Shown here: positions 14,290 to 22,425 of the stretch, one piece after another
Layout of the letters: each line of letters opens with the position of its first letter
Numbering within the stretch: the stretch's first letter is position 1
Assembly (NCBI GenBank): GCA_035934535.1
Contig: DASYXS010000114.1
Coordinates: 1 to 36,102, forward strand
Origin: DASSJF01 sp035934535
Lineage (GTDB): Bacteria > Sysuimicrobiota > Sysuimicrobiia > Sysuimicrobiales > Segetimicrobiaceae
Reading direction: 5' to 3'
Length of the DNA stretch: 36,102 nucleotides
Translations under genes and position numbers: made by a program
Notes under the pieces: generated by a model
What the model was told of the DNA's origin: nothing
Seen by the model: only the letters and a program-made list of their open reading frames with translations
Databases searched by the model: none

Positions 14290-15459
14290 GTGCTCAACGG
14301 GCCGATCGGGCAATACGAGGGGGTGATCGGGCGGCTCGAGACGCTGGCCCGCGACCGGGGCCTCGCGTTCGATCCGGTCATCTTCCAGCTCACGGACAGC
14401 GACGAAATCGCCGAAGTGGCGAGCATGGGGCTGCCGAATCGGTTCGTGCACTGGTACTGGGGCGGCGTCTACAAGGAGCTCGTCACCCAGCAGAACAAGG
14501 AAGTGTTCAACATCCTCGAGTTGGTGCTCAACACTGTGCCGTCGCACGCCTTTCTGCGCAGCACGAACACCTACCTCGAGAACGTGCTGGTGATCGCCCA
14601 CGTCTTCGGGCACGCCGATTTCTTCGCGAACAACCACTGGTACCAGAAGTCGAACAAGAACATGCTGAACGAGGCCGAGCGCCACGCGCGGATGATCCGC
14701 ACATACGAGCGGCAGTACGGCCGCGAACGTGTGGAGAAGCTGCTCGACGCGCTCCTCACCGTCGCCACCTCCGTCAACGCGTTCGAGCGCAGCCCCAAAG
14801 AGAAGCGCCGCCGGCTCATGTACTACCTTGAAGAGAAGGCCCCGCTCGAGGACTTCGAGCGCACCATCCTCGAGGCGATCCGGGAGGAGGCGGAGTACTT
14901 CGACCTCATCCAGCGCACGCACATCATCAACGAGGGCTGGGCGACCTTCGTGGAGGCCGAGCTGCTGACGCGCCTGCTGACGGCCCAGGAGTGGGCCAGC
15001 ATCTCCGTGCACCTCTGCAATCGCCCGGCGCCGTACACGATCGGCTACACGCTCTTCAAGTCGATCCGCGACGACGACGGCTTCGACCGCGCGCTCGAGC
15101 TGCGGCGCTTCTACGAGGACGTGAGCCTTATCGACACGGTGCTGACGGAAGACCTCGTGCGCCGGCTCGACATCTTCGTCTACGACCCGAAGGAGAAGCA
15201 GAAGAGCTACGATCTTGTGAAGGTCAAAGAGATGCTGATCAACCAGAAGCTGTACAAGGGCGACCCGCGGATCGAAGTCGACCCCTCCTCGTGCGGCCGG
15301 GATCTTCTGCTCGTGCACCAGGACGAGGACCGCAAGCTCGAGCCCAAGCGCGTCGGCCTGTTCCTCAAGGCCGTCTACGCCCTATGGCGCAACGCCGTGA
15401 AGCTCCGCGCGAACGGCAAAGTCTACACCTACGACCGGCGGGGGCTGTCCTCCACGTAG
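14290..15459 (+). CDS. spoVR: SpoVR/YcgB-family protein
   Basis: This 389-residue protein of the SpoVR family is named for its effect on spore cortex formation in Bacillus, but the family is widespread in non-sporulating bacteria. Recognisable stretches are VIFQLTDSDEIAEVASMGLP, FVHWYWGG, HVFGHADFF with its His/Asp cluster, and THIINEGWATFVEAELL, whose HIINEGWA resembles a metal-peptidase-like pocket. It is shorter than Bacillus SpoVR (about 468) and E. coli YcgB (about 510), though it spans the conserved core. The GTG start at 14290 follows AGGAGG with good spacing, one base after the yhbH stop, so the trio is one operon. No sporulation regulators are visible. Confidence 0.94.
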   Translation: MLNGPIGQYEGVIGRLETLARDRGLAFDPVIFQLTDSDEIAEVASMGLPNRFVHWYWGGVYKELVTQQNKEVFNILELVLNTVPSHAFLRSTNTYLENVLVIAHVFGHADFFANNHWYQKSNKNMLNEAERHARMIRTYERQYGRERVEKLLDALLTVATSVNAFERSPKEKRRRLMYYLEEKAPLEDFERTILEAIREEAEYFDLIQRTHIINEGWATFVEAELLTRLLTAQEWASISVHLCNRPAPYTIGYTLFKSIRDDDGFDRALELRRFYEDVSLIDTVLTEDLVRRLDIFVYDPKEKQKSYDLVKVKEMLINQKLYKGDPRIEVDPSSCGRDLLLVHQDEDRKLEPKRVGLFLKAVYALWRNAVKLRANGKVYTYDRRGLSST

Positions 15460-15491
15460 GTCACCGCTTCGCGAACGCCGTATAGAACGGC

Positions 15492-16631
15492 GTGCCCACG
15501 GAGCGAGGCCCAAAGAACTCGCTGACCGACGTCGGCCAGATCCGCGTCGGCCATGTGACGCTGGTGTCCGGCGACGGACCGCTCGTCCCCGGCCGGGGCC
15601 CGGTGCGCACCGGCGCGACCGTGATCGTCCCGCACGAAGACGTGTACCGGCACAAATGCGGCGCCGGGGTCCACGTGATCAACGGCTTTGGCAAGATGCT
15701 CGGGATTCCGCAGGTCGAGGAGTTGGGCCGCCTCGAGTCACCCGTCGCGCTGACGAGCACGCTGTCCGTGTGGCACGCCGCGGACGGCCTCACCGACTAC
15801 CTCGTGCGGCGCCACCCCGAGATCGGACGGACCGGCCCCACGTGCAACCCGGTCGTCGGCGAGTGCAGCGACGCCCGCCTCAACGACATCCAGGGCCGTC
15901 ACGTGCTCGCGCGCCACGTGCTGGAGGCGATCGAGCGCGCGACGGACGCGCCGGTCGAGGAGGGCGCGGTGGGCGCCGGCACGGGCATGATCTGCTACGG
16001 TTTGAAGGGCGGCATCGGGTCGTCGTCGCGCCGGTGCCGCTCCGCGGTGCTGGATCGGACCGTGACGCTCGGCGGGCTCGTGCTGGCCAACTTCGGCCGG
16101 CAAGAGTCCCTCCGGATACACGGCTGCCCCGTGGGCGCGCTGCTCGCGGGCGGCGCCGCGCCGCCCGGCCCGCGCGGGGATCCCGGTGACGCCGGCGCGG
16201 GGCGCGGCGGTTCCGTCATCGTCGTCCTCGCGACGGATGCGCCCCTCACCTCGCGGCAGCTGACCCGGGTGGCACGGCGGGCCGCGGCCGGGCTCGCGCG
16301 CACCGGATCCGTGTACCACCATCACAGCGGAGATTTCGTGCTCGCTTTCAGTACCGCGCAGGCCTACCCCCCGTACCTCGCGGACGAGGGGGACCTGCTG
16401 AACCCGTTGTTCGAGGCGGCCGCCGACGTGACCGAAGAGGCGGTGATCCGTGCGCTCCTCTGCGCGCGGCCGATGACGGGCCGGGACGGCCATTACGTGA
16501 CGTCCCTCGACCGGGCCCGGCTCCGGGAGATCTGGGAGCGGTGGCAGGGCGCGGGCGGCGGGATGCCGGAATCGCGGCGGCTCGATCTCGAGGCGATGGT
16601 CGGCCCGCGCGTACCGGAGATCGGCTCGTGA
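15492..16631 (+). CDS. P1-family peptidase (DmpA/BapA type N-terminal nucleophile hydrolase)
   Basis: This 379-residue enzyme of the DmpA family is made as one chain and self-cleaves to expose an N-terminal serine nucleophile. The predicted nucleophile is Ser241 in RGGSVIVVLATDAPL, the usual alpha/beta junction position (Ser250 in DmpA). Other family marks are TGATVIVPH near the N-terminus, GAGTGMICYGLKGGIGSSSR (159-178), and the downstream ARRAAAGLARTGS. Known members cleave short peptides with D- or beta-amino acids at the amino end. The GTG start lies 32 bases after spoVR, and the stop overlaps the GTG of the DUF402 gene. Confidence 0.92.
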   Translation: MPTERGPKNSLTDVGQIRVGHVTLVSGDGPLVPGRGPVRTGATVIVPHEDVYRHKCGAGVHVINGFGKMLGIPQVEELGRLESPVALTSTLSVWHAADGLTDYLVRRHPEIGRTGPTCNPVVGECSDARLNDIQGRHVLARHVLEAIERATDAPVEEGAVGAGTGMICYGLKGGIGSSSRRCRSAVLDRTVTLGGLVLANFGRQESLRIHGCPVGALLAGGAAPPGPRGDPGDAGAGRGGSVIVVLATDAPLTSRQLTRVARRAAAGLARTGSVYHHHSGDFVLAFSTAQAYPPYLADEGDLLNPLFEAAADVTEEAVIRALLCARPMTGRDGHYVTSLDRARLREIWERWQGAGGGMPESRRLDLEAMVGPRVPEIGS

Positions 16632-17101
16632 CGGTGCTCGAAGTCAAACGCCGGCTCGACGGCAGCGCCCGCACCTATCCGTGCGAGGCCGCGGAGATCG
16701 CCGCGGATCGCGCCGTGCTGCTGTACCGCCTGCCGAACCAGGGCCGCGTCGCCGACCTTGTCCTGCCGGCCGGCACGCTGACCGTCGCGTACTACTGGAC
16801 GGAGCGGCCCTACAACGTCTACCACTGGATCGCTCCGTCGGGCGAGACGCTGGCCTACTACTTCAATCTCAGCGGACCGGTGCGCATCGGCCCGGACCGC
16901 CTGGAGTGGGAGGATCTCGAGGTCGACGTGCTCGTCACGCCGGACGGCCGCGTTCAGATCCTGGACGAAGACGCCGTCCCCGCGTCCGCCGCGGCCCGGC
17001 TGCCCGAGATCGCCCGCGCGCGGGAGCGGGTGTTCGCCGACTGGCGGGACGTCTCGGCGGACGTCGAGCGCGCGTCCCGCGCGGCGGCGGCGCGCGCATG
17101 A
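16628..17101 (+). CDS. DUF402 domain protein (FomD/nucleoside diphosphatase-like fold)
   Basis: This 157-residue protein has the DUF402 pattern: VLLYRLPNQGRVADLVLPAGTLTVAYYWTERPYNVYHWI, then YYFNLSGPVRI, then the acidic WEDLEVDVLVTPDGRVQILDEDAVP. The Asp/Glu-rich core is where characterised members (FomD, Ntdp) bind divalent metal and hydrolyse nucleoside diphosphates or cytidylyl esters. The GTG start overlaps the peptidase stop and its own stop overlaps the SDR start (ATGA), so three proteins are made as a coupled set. The substrate is unknown. Confidence 0.82.
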   Translation: MTVLEVKRRLDGSARTYPCEAAEIAADRAVLLYRLPNQGRVADLVLPAGTLTVAYYWTERPYNVYHWIAPSGETLAYYFNLSGPVRIGPDRLEWEDLEVDVLVTPDGRVQILDEDAVPASAAARLPEIARARERVFADWRDVSADVERASRAAAARA

Positions 17102-17841
17102 GCCGGCTGCGCGGGCGGGTGGCGCTCGTCACCGGCTCGAGCCGGGGCATCGGCCGCGCGATCGCCCAGGCGTTCGCGCGCGAGGGCGCGGCCGTCGTGC
17201 TGAACGCGGCGCGCTCGATCGAGGACGCCCGCACCGCGGCCCAGACGATCGGCGCCGGCGGCGGCAAAGCCGCGGCCATTCAGGCGGACGTGACGCGCCC
17301 GGCGGAGGCGCGGCGGCTCGTGGCCGAGGCCGTTCGCGCGTTTGGGCGCCTCGACATCCTCGTGAACAACGCCGGCATCAGCGACCGGACGCCGTTTGCA
17401 GAGATGGACGAGGCGACGTGGCGGCGGATGATGGACGTCCACGTGACGGGGCCGCTGTTCGCGGCGCAGGCCGCGGCGGAGGCGATGGCGCGGGACGGCG
17501 GCGTGATCATCAACATCGCGTCGATGCGCGGCATCGACCCCGGCACGGGCGCGGTGCACTACAGTGTGAGCAAGGCGGCGGTGATCATGTTGACGCGGTG
17601 CCTCGCCCGCGACCTCGCGCCCGGCATCCGCGTGAACGCGATCGCGCCGGGCTACACGGAGACGGCGTTCCACGCCGAACGGACGATCGCCGACCGGCAG
17701 GCGATCGCCTCGCGGATTCCGCTCGGCCGCTTTGCGCAGCCGGAGGAGGTCGCGAAGGCCGCGGTGTTCCTCGCGTCGGACGAGGCGGCGTACATCACCG
17801 GGGACACGCTGATCGTCTCGGGAGGCGTGGTGACGCGCTGA
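17098..17841 (+). CDS. SDR-family NAD(P)-dependent oxidoreductase
   Basis: This 247-residue classical short-chain dehydrogenase/reductase has the cofactor loop TGSSRGIG (12-19), NNAG in mid-chain, the catalytic serine in NIASMRG, and the YSVSK catalytic Tyr/Lys motif. The SGG near the C-terminus completes the FabG-like length. It could reduce a 3-ketoacyl group or oxidise an alcohol; the sequence alone does not choose. ATG 17098 is set by the ATGA overlap with the DUF402 gene; the frame is open further upstream only as a shadow of that gene. Confidence 0.92.
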   Translation: MSRLRGRVALVTGSSRGIGRAIAQAFAREGAAVVLNAARSIEDARTAAQTIGAGGGKAAAIQADVTRPAEARRLVAEAVRAFGRLDILVNNAGISDRTPFAEMDEATWRRMMDVHVTGPLFAAQAAAEAMARDGGVIINIASMRGIDPGTGAVHYSVSKAAVIMLTRCLARDLAPGIRVNAIAPGYTETAFHAERTIADRQAIASRIPLGRFAQPEEVAKAAVFLASDEAAYITGDTLIVSGGVVTR

Positions 17842-17857
17842 TCGGACGCTGCGGGGT

Positions 17858-17882
17858 GCCGCGCGCCCGGCGGCCGCGCGGC
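17858..17882. terminator. GC-rich hairpin between convergent SDR and BFN genes
   Basis: GCCGCGCG (17858-17865) pairs with CGCGCGGC (17875-17882) around a 9-base loop, in the 49-base gap between two convergent genes. A bidirectional terminator would fit the position, but there is no T tract on either side. Confidence 0.35.
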
Positions 17883-17890
17883 GGGACCGG

Positions 17891-18376
17891 TTACGACTCT
17901 TTCAGTTTCTTCGCGAAGTCCGCGGGCTTGACGTTTTCGATGAACCGCTTGAATTCTTCCACCTCGTGCTCGTCGAACGCCTTCTTCAGCTGGATCGCGG
18001 TGGCCGCGACCTTGTCTTCCACGAAGATCGGCGCCGACGTGCGGAGCGCGATGGCGATCGCGTCGCTCGGCCGGGAATCGACCACGACGTTCGTGCCGTT
18101 CCGCTGGAGGTGAATCTCCGCGAAGTACGTACCGTTCTGGATGTCGGTGACCACGATGCGGCTGATGCTGACGGTGAGGTGCTGCAGCATCTGCTTGATG
18201 AGGTCGTGGGTCATCGGGCGCGGCATCTGCACGCCCTGCAGCTGGAACGCGATGGACTGGGCTTCCGATCCGCCGATCCAGATCGGCAGCGCGAGCGTCT
18301 CGGCCTGGTCGACCAGCAGGACGACGGGATTCATCTGCTGATCCATCGCGACGGTCTTGACCTTCATCGTGATCAT
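17891..18376 (-). CDS. Bifunctional nuclease (BFN/DUF151) family protein
   Basis: This 161-residue protein has the DUF151 core at residues 1-130: VVLLVDQAETLALPIWIGGSEAQSIAF, then PRPMTHDLIKQML, and SRPSDAIAIALRTSAPIFV. A charged helical tail follows. Plant members are described as having RNase and DNase activity; in bacteria the role is little known, although Mycobacterium and Thermotoga homologues exist. The ATG at 18376 follows GGAGG with 7-base spacing. It is a single minus-strand gene convergent with the SDR operon and divergent from the NlpC/P60 gene across about 215 bases in which I see no clear promoter. Confidence 0.9.
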   Translation of the reverse strand: MITMKVKTVAMDQQMNPVVLLVDQAETLALPIWIGGSEAQSIAFQLQGVQMPRPMTHDLIKQMLQHLTVSISRIVVTDIQNGTYFAEIHLQRNGTNVVVDSRPSDAIAIALRTSAPIFVEDKVAATAIQLKKAFDEHEVEEFKRFIENVKPADFAKKLKES

Positions 18377-18592
18377 CAGGTACCTCCGCCCGCGACCCTC
18401 GTTCCCGCTGATTCTACTCGCCCTGTGGCGTGCCCTTCAAGTGGCGTGCGACGGCGCGGCGTTATTTTTGTTATTCCCATGTGGTCTCCGTTCGAGTCCG
18501 CTCGTCTCGCTGCCGCCGCGACGCGCCGAGACCGCGCGGCTCATCGTGATCGCCGTGCAGGGGGGCGGCGCGCATGACCCGAATAGGGCGGC

Positions 18593-19126
18593 GTGAAGTG
18601 GCCGGTTGTCCTTCTGATGTGCGTTCCGGTGTTGGGGGTGGCGTCCGCGGCGTCCGCAGGCGTGCCGGTCCCGGCCGCGATCACGGCCGGGGCACCGGCC
18701 ACCGCCGCGGCTTGGGGCGCGCCCCTGGTGCCGTGGATCCGCGCGCTGCCGTCGCGCGGGGTGGCGTTTACGGCCACGGTCGCGCGCCTCGCGCTGCGGT
18801 ACCTGGGCCGGCCGTACCAGTGGTCCGGCATCGGGCAGCGCGGGTTCGATTGCTCGGGGCTCGTGTTCCGCGTCTTCGGCGCGCTCGGCATGGTCGTCCC
18901 GCATTCGTCGTTCGGCCAGTATCAGGCCGGAACGGCCGTGCCGGCCAGACTGCTCGGGCCGGGCGACCTTGTGTTCTTCCATACCTACAGCAGCGGTCCG
19001 TCGCACGTCGGCATCTACCTGGGCGCGGGCCGCTTCATCCACGCGTCGGTCACCCGCGGCGTCGTCGTCTCGTCGATGGACGAGCCCTATTACCGCAGCA
19101 GATACCTGGGGGCGCGCCGGTACTAA
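18593..19126 (+). CDS. NlpC/P60-family cell-wall hydrolase, secreted
   Basis: This 177-residue exported protein has a hydrophobic signal segment (residues 3-22, ending near ASA) and a C-terminal NlpC/P60 domain (about 62-170). The catalytic cysteine is Cys87 in FDCSGLVFR and the histidine is His138 in SHVGIYLG. Such enzymes cut peptide cross-bridges or stems in peptidoglycan. There are no LysM or SH3 anchoring domains. GTG 18593 is the only start that keeps the signal peptide. It precedes murT by 12 bases, which places it with cell-wall functions. Confidence 0.9.
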   Translation: MKWPVVLLMCVPVLGVASAASAGVPVPAAITAGAPATAAAWGAPLVPWIRALPSRGVAFTATVARLALRYLGRPYQWSGIGQRGFDCSGLVFRVFGALGMVVPHSSFGQYQAGTAVPARLLGPGDLVFFHTYSSGPSHVGIYLGAGRFIHASVTRGVVVSSMDEPYYRSRYLGARRY

Positions 19127-19138
19127 GCGCCGTTCTTT

Positions 19139-20530
19139 GTGCCGTTCAACGTACGTCTCAGCACCGCGATCGCGCTCGGTAAGACCGCCGCGACGCTGAG
19201 TCGCGTGCTGCGCCGCGGCGGCGGTACCACGATGCCGGGACGGGTCGCCCGAGCCGTCGAGCCGAACGTGGTGGGCCTCCTGGCCGGACGGCTGCCGGGG
19301 GGGACGGTGCTCGTCGCGGGCACCAACGGCAAGACCACGACGGCCCACCTGATCGCCCACATCATGCGCGCGGAAGGCCGCCGCGTCGTGCACAACCGCG
19401 CCGGCGCGAACCTTGCCGCCGGCATCGCCTCGGCGCTCGTGGAACACGCCGATCTCCGCGGCGACCCGGCCGGCGATCTGGGCATCTTCGAGGTGGACGA
19501 GGCGACCGTCCCGCGCGTCGTCCCCGCGCTCGCGCCGCGGGTCGCGGTATTCACCAATCTGTTCCGCGACCAGCTCGACCGGTACGGGGAGATCGACTAC
19601 ATCTCCGGCCTCTGGCGCGCCGCGGGCGCACGGCTGCCCGCCGGATTCGTGCGCGTCGCGAACGCCGACGATCCGTTGGTCTACGACGCGGTGCGGGAGA
19701 TGCCGGGGACGCTCGTGACCTACGGCCTCGACGACGACCGCCACGCGCTGCCCGCGCTCGAGCACACCGCGGAGGCCCGGTACTGCTACCGCTGCGGCAC
19801 GCCGTACGTGTACGCGGTGACGTACTTCGGCCACATGGGCCGGTACCGCTGTCCGACCTGCGGCGTCGCGCGGCCCGACCCTGACCTCGTGGCCCGCGGG
19901 ATCGAGCTCTCCGGGCCGGACGGCGCCGCGTTCACCATTGAGGCGGGTCCCGCGGGCGGGGCGGCCGTGCGCACGCGGTTGCCCGGTCTGTACAATGTCT
20001 ACAACGTCATGGCCGCGGTCGGCGCGTCGCTCCAACTCGGGGCGCCGCTGGCCCGCGCGGCGGACGCGGTCGGCTCGTTCCTGCCCGCGTTCGGCCGCGC
20101 CGAACGCATGACGCTCGACGGGTACGTGGTCCAGATCCTGCTGGTCAAAAACCCCGCCGGGTTCAACGAGGTGCTGCGGACCGTGCTCGCCGGGGATTCG
20201 CTTCCCGTCGTCCTGATCGCGATCAACGACCTGATCGCCGACGGCCGCGACGTCTCGTGGCTGTGGGACGTCGATTTCGAGATGCTGGCCGGCCGCGTGG
20301 GGCGGGTGGTGGCGGGAGGGCTGCGCGCGGAGGACCTGGCGGTGCGGCTCGAGTACGCGGGTATCCCGGCGGCCGCGATCGAGGTCGAGCGCTCCTACGA
20401 CGCGGCGCTCGACCGCGCGCTTGCGCACGCGAGTTCCCGGCGGTTGTTCATCCTGCCGACGTACACCGCGATGCTGGCGATCCGCGCCGTGCTCGAGCGA
20501 CGCGGCGTGGTGGGGAGGTTCTGGGAATGA
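19139..20530 (+). CDS. murT: Lipid II isoglutaminyl synthase, Mur-ligase subunit MurT
   Basis: This 463-residue ATP-dependent subunit activates the D-glutamate of lipid II for amidation. The Mur-ligase P-loop is GTNGKTTT (61-68), and the middle domain carries FEVDEATVPR. The hallmark Cys4 zinc ribbon lies at Cys216, Cys219, Cys238 and Cys241 (YRCGTPY...RCPTCG), and the C-terminal MurT domain (DUF1727) contains LVKNPAGFNEVLRT and INDLIADGRDVSWLWDVDFE. The GTG start at 19139 gives the family length. It is translationally coupled to gatD (ATGA). This amidation is typical of Gram-positive and related monoderm bacteria, so it is a useful clue to cell type. Confidence 0.96.
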   Translation: MPFNVRLSTAIALGKTAATLSRVLRRGGGTTMPGRVARAVEPNVVGLLAGRLPGGTVLVAGTNGKTTTAHLIAHIMRAEGRRVVHNRAGANLAAGIASALVEHADLRGDPAGDLGIFEVDEATVPRVVPALAPRVAVFTNLFRDQLDRYGEIDYISGLWRAAGARLPAGFVRVANADDPLVYDAVREMPGTLVTYGLDDDRHALPALEHTAEARYCYRCGTPYVYAVTYFGHMGRYRCPTCGVARPDPDLVARGIELSGPDGAAFTIEAGPAGGAAVRTRLPGLYNVYNVMAAVGASLQLGAPLARAADAVGSFLPAFGRAERMTLDGYVVQILLVKNPAGFNEVLRTVLAGDSLPVVLIAINDLIADGRDVSWLWDVDFEMLAGRVGRVVAGGLRAEDLAVRLEYAGIPAAAIEVERSYDAALDRALAHASSRRLFILPTYTAMLAIRAVLERRGVVGRFWE

Positions 20531-21276
20531 TGGCGGTACTGCGGATCTGCCATCTCTATCCGGATCTGCTCAACCTGTACGGCGACCGCGGCAACATCAT
20601 GGTCCTCGTGAGCCGTGCGCGCCGCCGCGGCATCGAGGTGATCGTGAAGGACGCCGGACTGAACGACGACATCGGGCCCGACGACGCCGACCTCTTCTTC
20701 GTCGGCGGCGGCGAGGACCGTCAGCAGCGCATCGCGGTCGGCGATCTGGTCGGCCGGAAGCGCGGTCCGCTCGAGGCCGCCGTCGCGGACGGCGCGGCGG
20801 TCCTCGCCGTGTGCGGCGGATATCAGTTGATCGGGAAGTTTTACCGACCCGCCGAGGGCGACGATCTGCCGGGCCTCGCGCTGCTCGATCTGTGGACCGA
20901 GCACGCCGGGCCGTCGGCGCCGCGCCTCATCGGCAATCTCGTCATTCAGCCCGACGGCTGCGAGCCGCCGCTCGTCGGGTTCGAAAACCACGGCGGCCGG
21001 ACGTTCCTCGGTCCCGGCGCCCGCCCGCTCGGACGCGTCGTCGTGGGGTTCGGCAACAACGGCACGGACCGCACCGAGGGCGCGGTGGCCGGCCGCGTCT
21101 ACGGGACCTATCTGCACGGTCCGCTCCTGCCGAAGAATCCGGCCTTTGCAGACCGCCTGATCCGCGAGGCGCTGAGCCGGCGCTTCCCGGAGACGGCGCT
21201 GGCGCCGCTGCCCGACACCTTCGAGGCCCGGGCCCGCGAGGCGATGCTCACCCGATTGGGCGCCAAGACCGCCTGA
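20527..21276 (+). CDS. gatD: Lipid II isoglutaminyl synthase, glutaminase subunit GatD
   Basis: This 249-residue class I glutamine amidotransferase-like protein supplies ammonia to MurT. The nucleophile is Cys96 in AVCGGYQLIG, and the later GTYLHGPLLPKNP carries the histidine. The N-terminal CHLYPDLLNLYGDRGN is the family signature. ATG 20527 overlaps the murT stop; ATG 20530, one codon later, is equally possible. The MurT-GatD pair converts D-isoglutamate to D-isoglutamine in the stem peptide of lipid II at the cytoplasmic face. Confidence 0.96.
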   Translation: MMAVLRICHLYPDLLNLYGDRGNIMVLVSRARRRGIEVIVKDAGLNDDIGPDDADLFFVGGGEDRQQRIAVGDLVGRKRGPLEAAVADGAAVLAVCGGYQLIGKFYRPAEGDDLPGLALLDLWTEHAGPSAPRLIGNLVIQPDGCEPPLVGFENHGGRTFLGPGARPLGRVVVGFGNNGTDRTEGAVAGRVYGTYLHGPLLPKNPAFADRLIREALSRRFPETALAPLPDTFEARAREAMLTRLGAKTA

Positions 21277-21312
21277 CCCCGCGGTGGAGGCGCGGGCAGG
21301 CCGGCCCGGCGC

Positions 21313-21744
21313 TCAGGCCTGTTCCACGACCTTTTTCAGACCGGCGAGCATGACTCCCCAGTTCTTTTCGGAGTGCTCGCGCGCCTGCTCGGTCGGATTG
21401 TTGTCTTGGGACAGCGTGAGCGTCGTCGTCTGATTCTGCTCCGCCAGTTCGATCGTCACCGTATGATAGTTCTGCGGGGTGTCCGGCAGACCGGAGAGCG
21501 GGCTGAAATGCGTGTACTGGAGGATCCGCCGCGGTTCCGCGCGGAGGATCACGCCCTTGTCTTGATACGCCTTGCCTTGCCACTCTCCGCTGAAGGTGAT
21601 CGCGCTGCCCGGTTTCCAGCCCGAAGCCACGGTCGCGCCGAACATGTATTGTTTCACCTTCTCGGGATTCACGAGCGCGTCCCAGACTTCCGCCGCGGGC
21701 GCGTCGATCCGGGCGGACTGCTTGGCGACGAATCCCTTGCTCAT
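21313..21744 (-). CDS. SRPBCC (AHSA1/START-like) domain protein
   Basis: This 143-residue single-domain protein shows the AHSA1-type pattern: IDAPAAEVWDALVNPEKVKQYMFG at the N-terminus, FSGEWQGKAYQDKGVIL in the middle, TVTIELAEQNQTTTLTLSQDN, and a terminal NWGVMLAGLKKVVEQ helix. The fold is a hydrophobic ligand cavity; no enzyme residues can be assigned. It lies 12 bases after the Uma2-type gene on the same strand and converges on gatD. Confidence 0.88.
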   Translation of the reverse strand: MSKGFVAKQSARIDAPAAEVWDALVNPEKVKQYMFGATVASGWKPGSAITFSGEWQGKAYQDKGVILRAEPRRILQYTHFSPLSGLPDTPQNYHTVTIELAEQNQTTTLTLSQDNNPTEQAREHSEKNWGVMLAGLKKVVEQA

Positions 21745-21756
21745 GCTGTCTCGACG

Positions 21757-22314
21757 CTATGGCAGGAGCGACGCGACGTCGATCTTGGCGTCGGGTTTCA
21801 CGGTCGGACTTGCCGTGTCGCCCGGCCGGAGCGCGACGCGCCGTTCGTAGCCGGCGGTGCCCGGACCGGTGAAGACCTCGAGGATCCAAGCTTGGATCTC
21901 GATGACCCAGTACTCCGGGATTCCGGCCCGAGCGTAGAGCCTGGCCTTGCGGCGGCGGTCGAGCTCGATGGACGTATCAGACACCTCTACCGCCAAGACG
22001 ACGTCCGAAGCCGCCGGGTGCGTATCGCGATAGTCCGATCGTTGCCCTTTGACGACGGCAACGTCGGGCTCCGGCACTGAATGATCGCCGATTAGTATGG
22101 GTTGTTGCACGCGCACATGGAACGCGGTGCCCTGGAAGATCGCGTGCAACGCATCTTGGACGTGACCAACGGCGGTCGAGTGCGGCGCGCCCGGAGGGGC
22201 CATCTGGAGAATCTCCCCGCCGATGAGCTGCACGTGGCTGTCGGGCGCAAGGAGGCCGAGCTCGACCATACGCTCGTACTCTTCCCGGGTCCAGCGCTTC
22301 GCCTGTACGCTCAT
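21757..22314 (-). CDS. Uma2-family (DUF820) putative restriction-endonuclease-fold protein
   Basis: This 185-residue Uma2/DUF820 protein has a PD-(D/E)XK-like fold. The phrases EEYERMVELGLLAPDSHVQLIGGEIL, VPEPDVAVVKG, VVLAVEVSDTSIELDRRRKARLYARAGIPEYWVI give the expected Asp, Glu and Lys active-site set (D of EPDVAV, E of AVEVSD, and a basic residue in the following helix). These genes are abundant in cyanobacteria, Chloroflexota and some Actinomycetota and their role is unknown. It is transcribed ahead of the SRPBCC gene and diverges from the CoA-ligase gene across about 110 bases. Confidence 0.88.
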   Translation of the reverse strand: MSVQAKRWTREEYERMVELGLLAPDSHVQLIGGEILQMAPPGAPHSTAVGHVQDALHAIFQGTAFHVRVQQPILIGDHSVPEPDVAVVKGQRSDYRDTHPAASDVVLAVEVSDTSIELDRRRKARLYARAGIPEYWVIEIQAWILEVFTGPGTAGYERRVALRPGDTASPTVKPDAKIDVASLLP

Positions 22315-22425
22315 CGGATGTCCCCTCGCCGGCCAGCATATCGCCGCCCGCAGAACCGCGCAAGGGGCGAACGCGTGCCCCGGGGAGGGGAGGGTCGGGG
22401 CGCGCTAGCGTGGTAGGTTGGTCGT

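Noticed and set aside
15011..16018. Placing the P1 peptidase nucleophile at the SSS of GGIGSSSR
   Set aside because: In DmpA/BapA the cleaved serine begins the segment like SVIVVLATDAPL, which here is Ser241.
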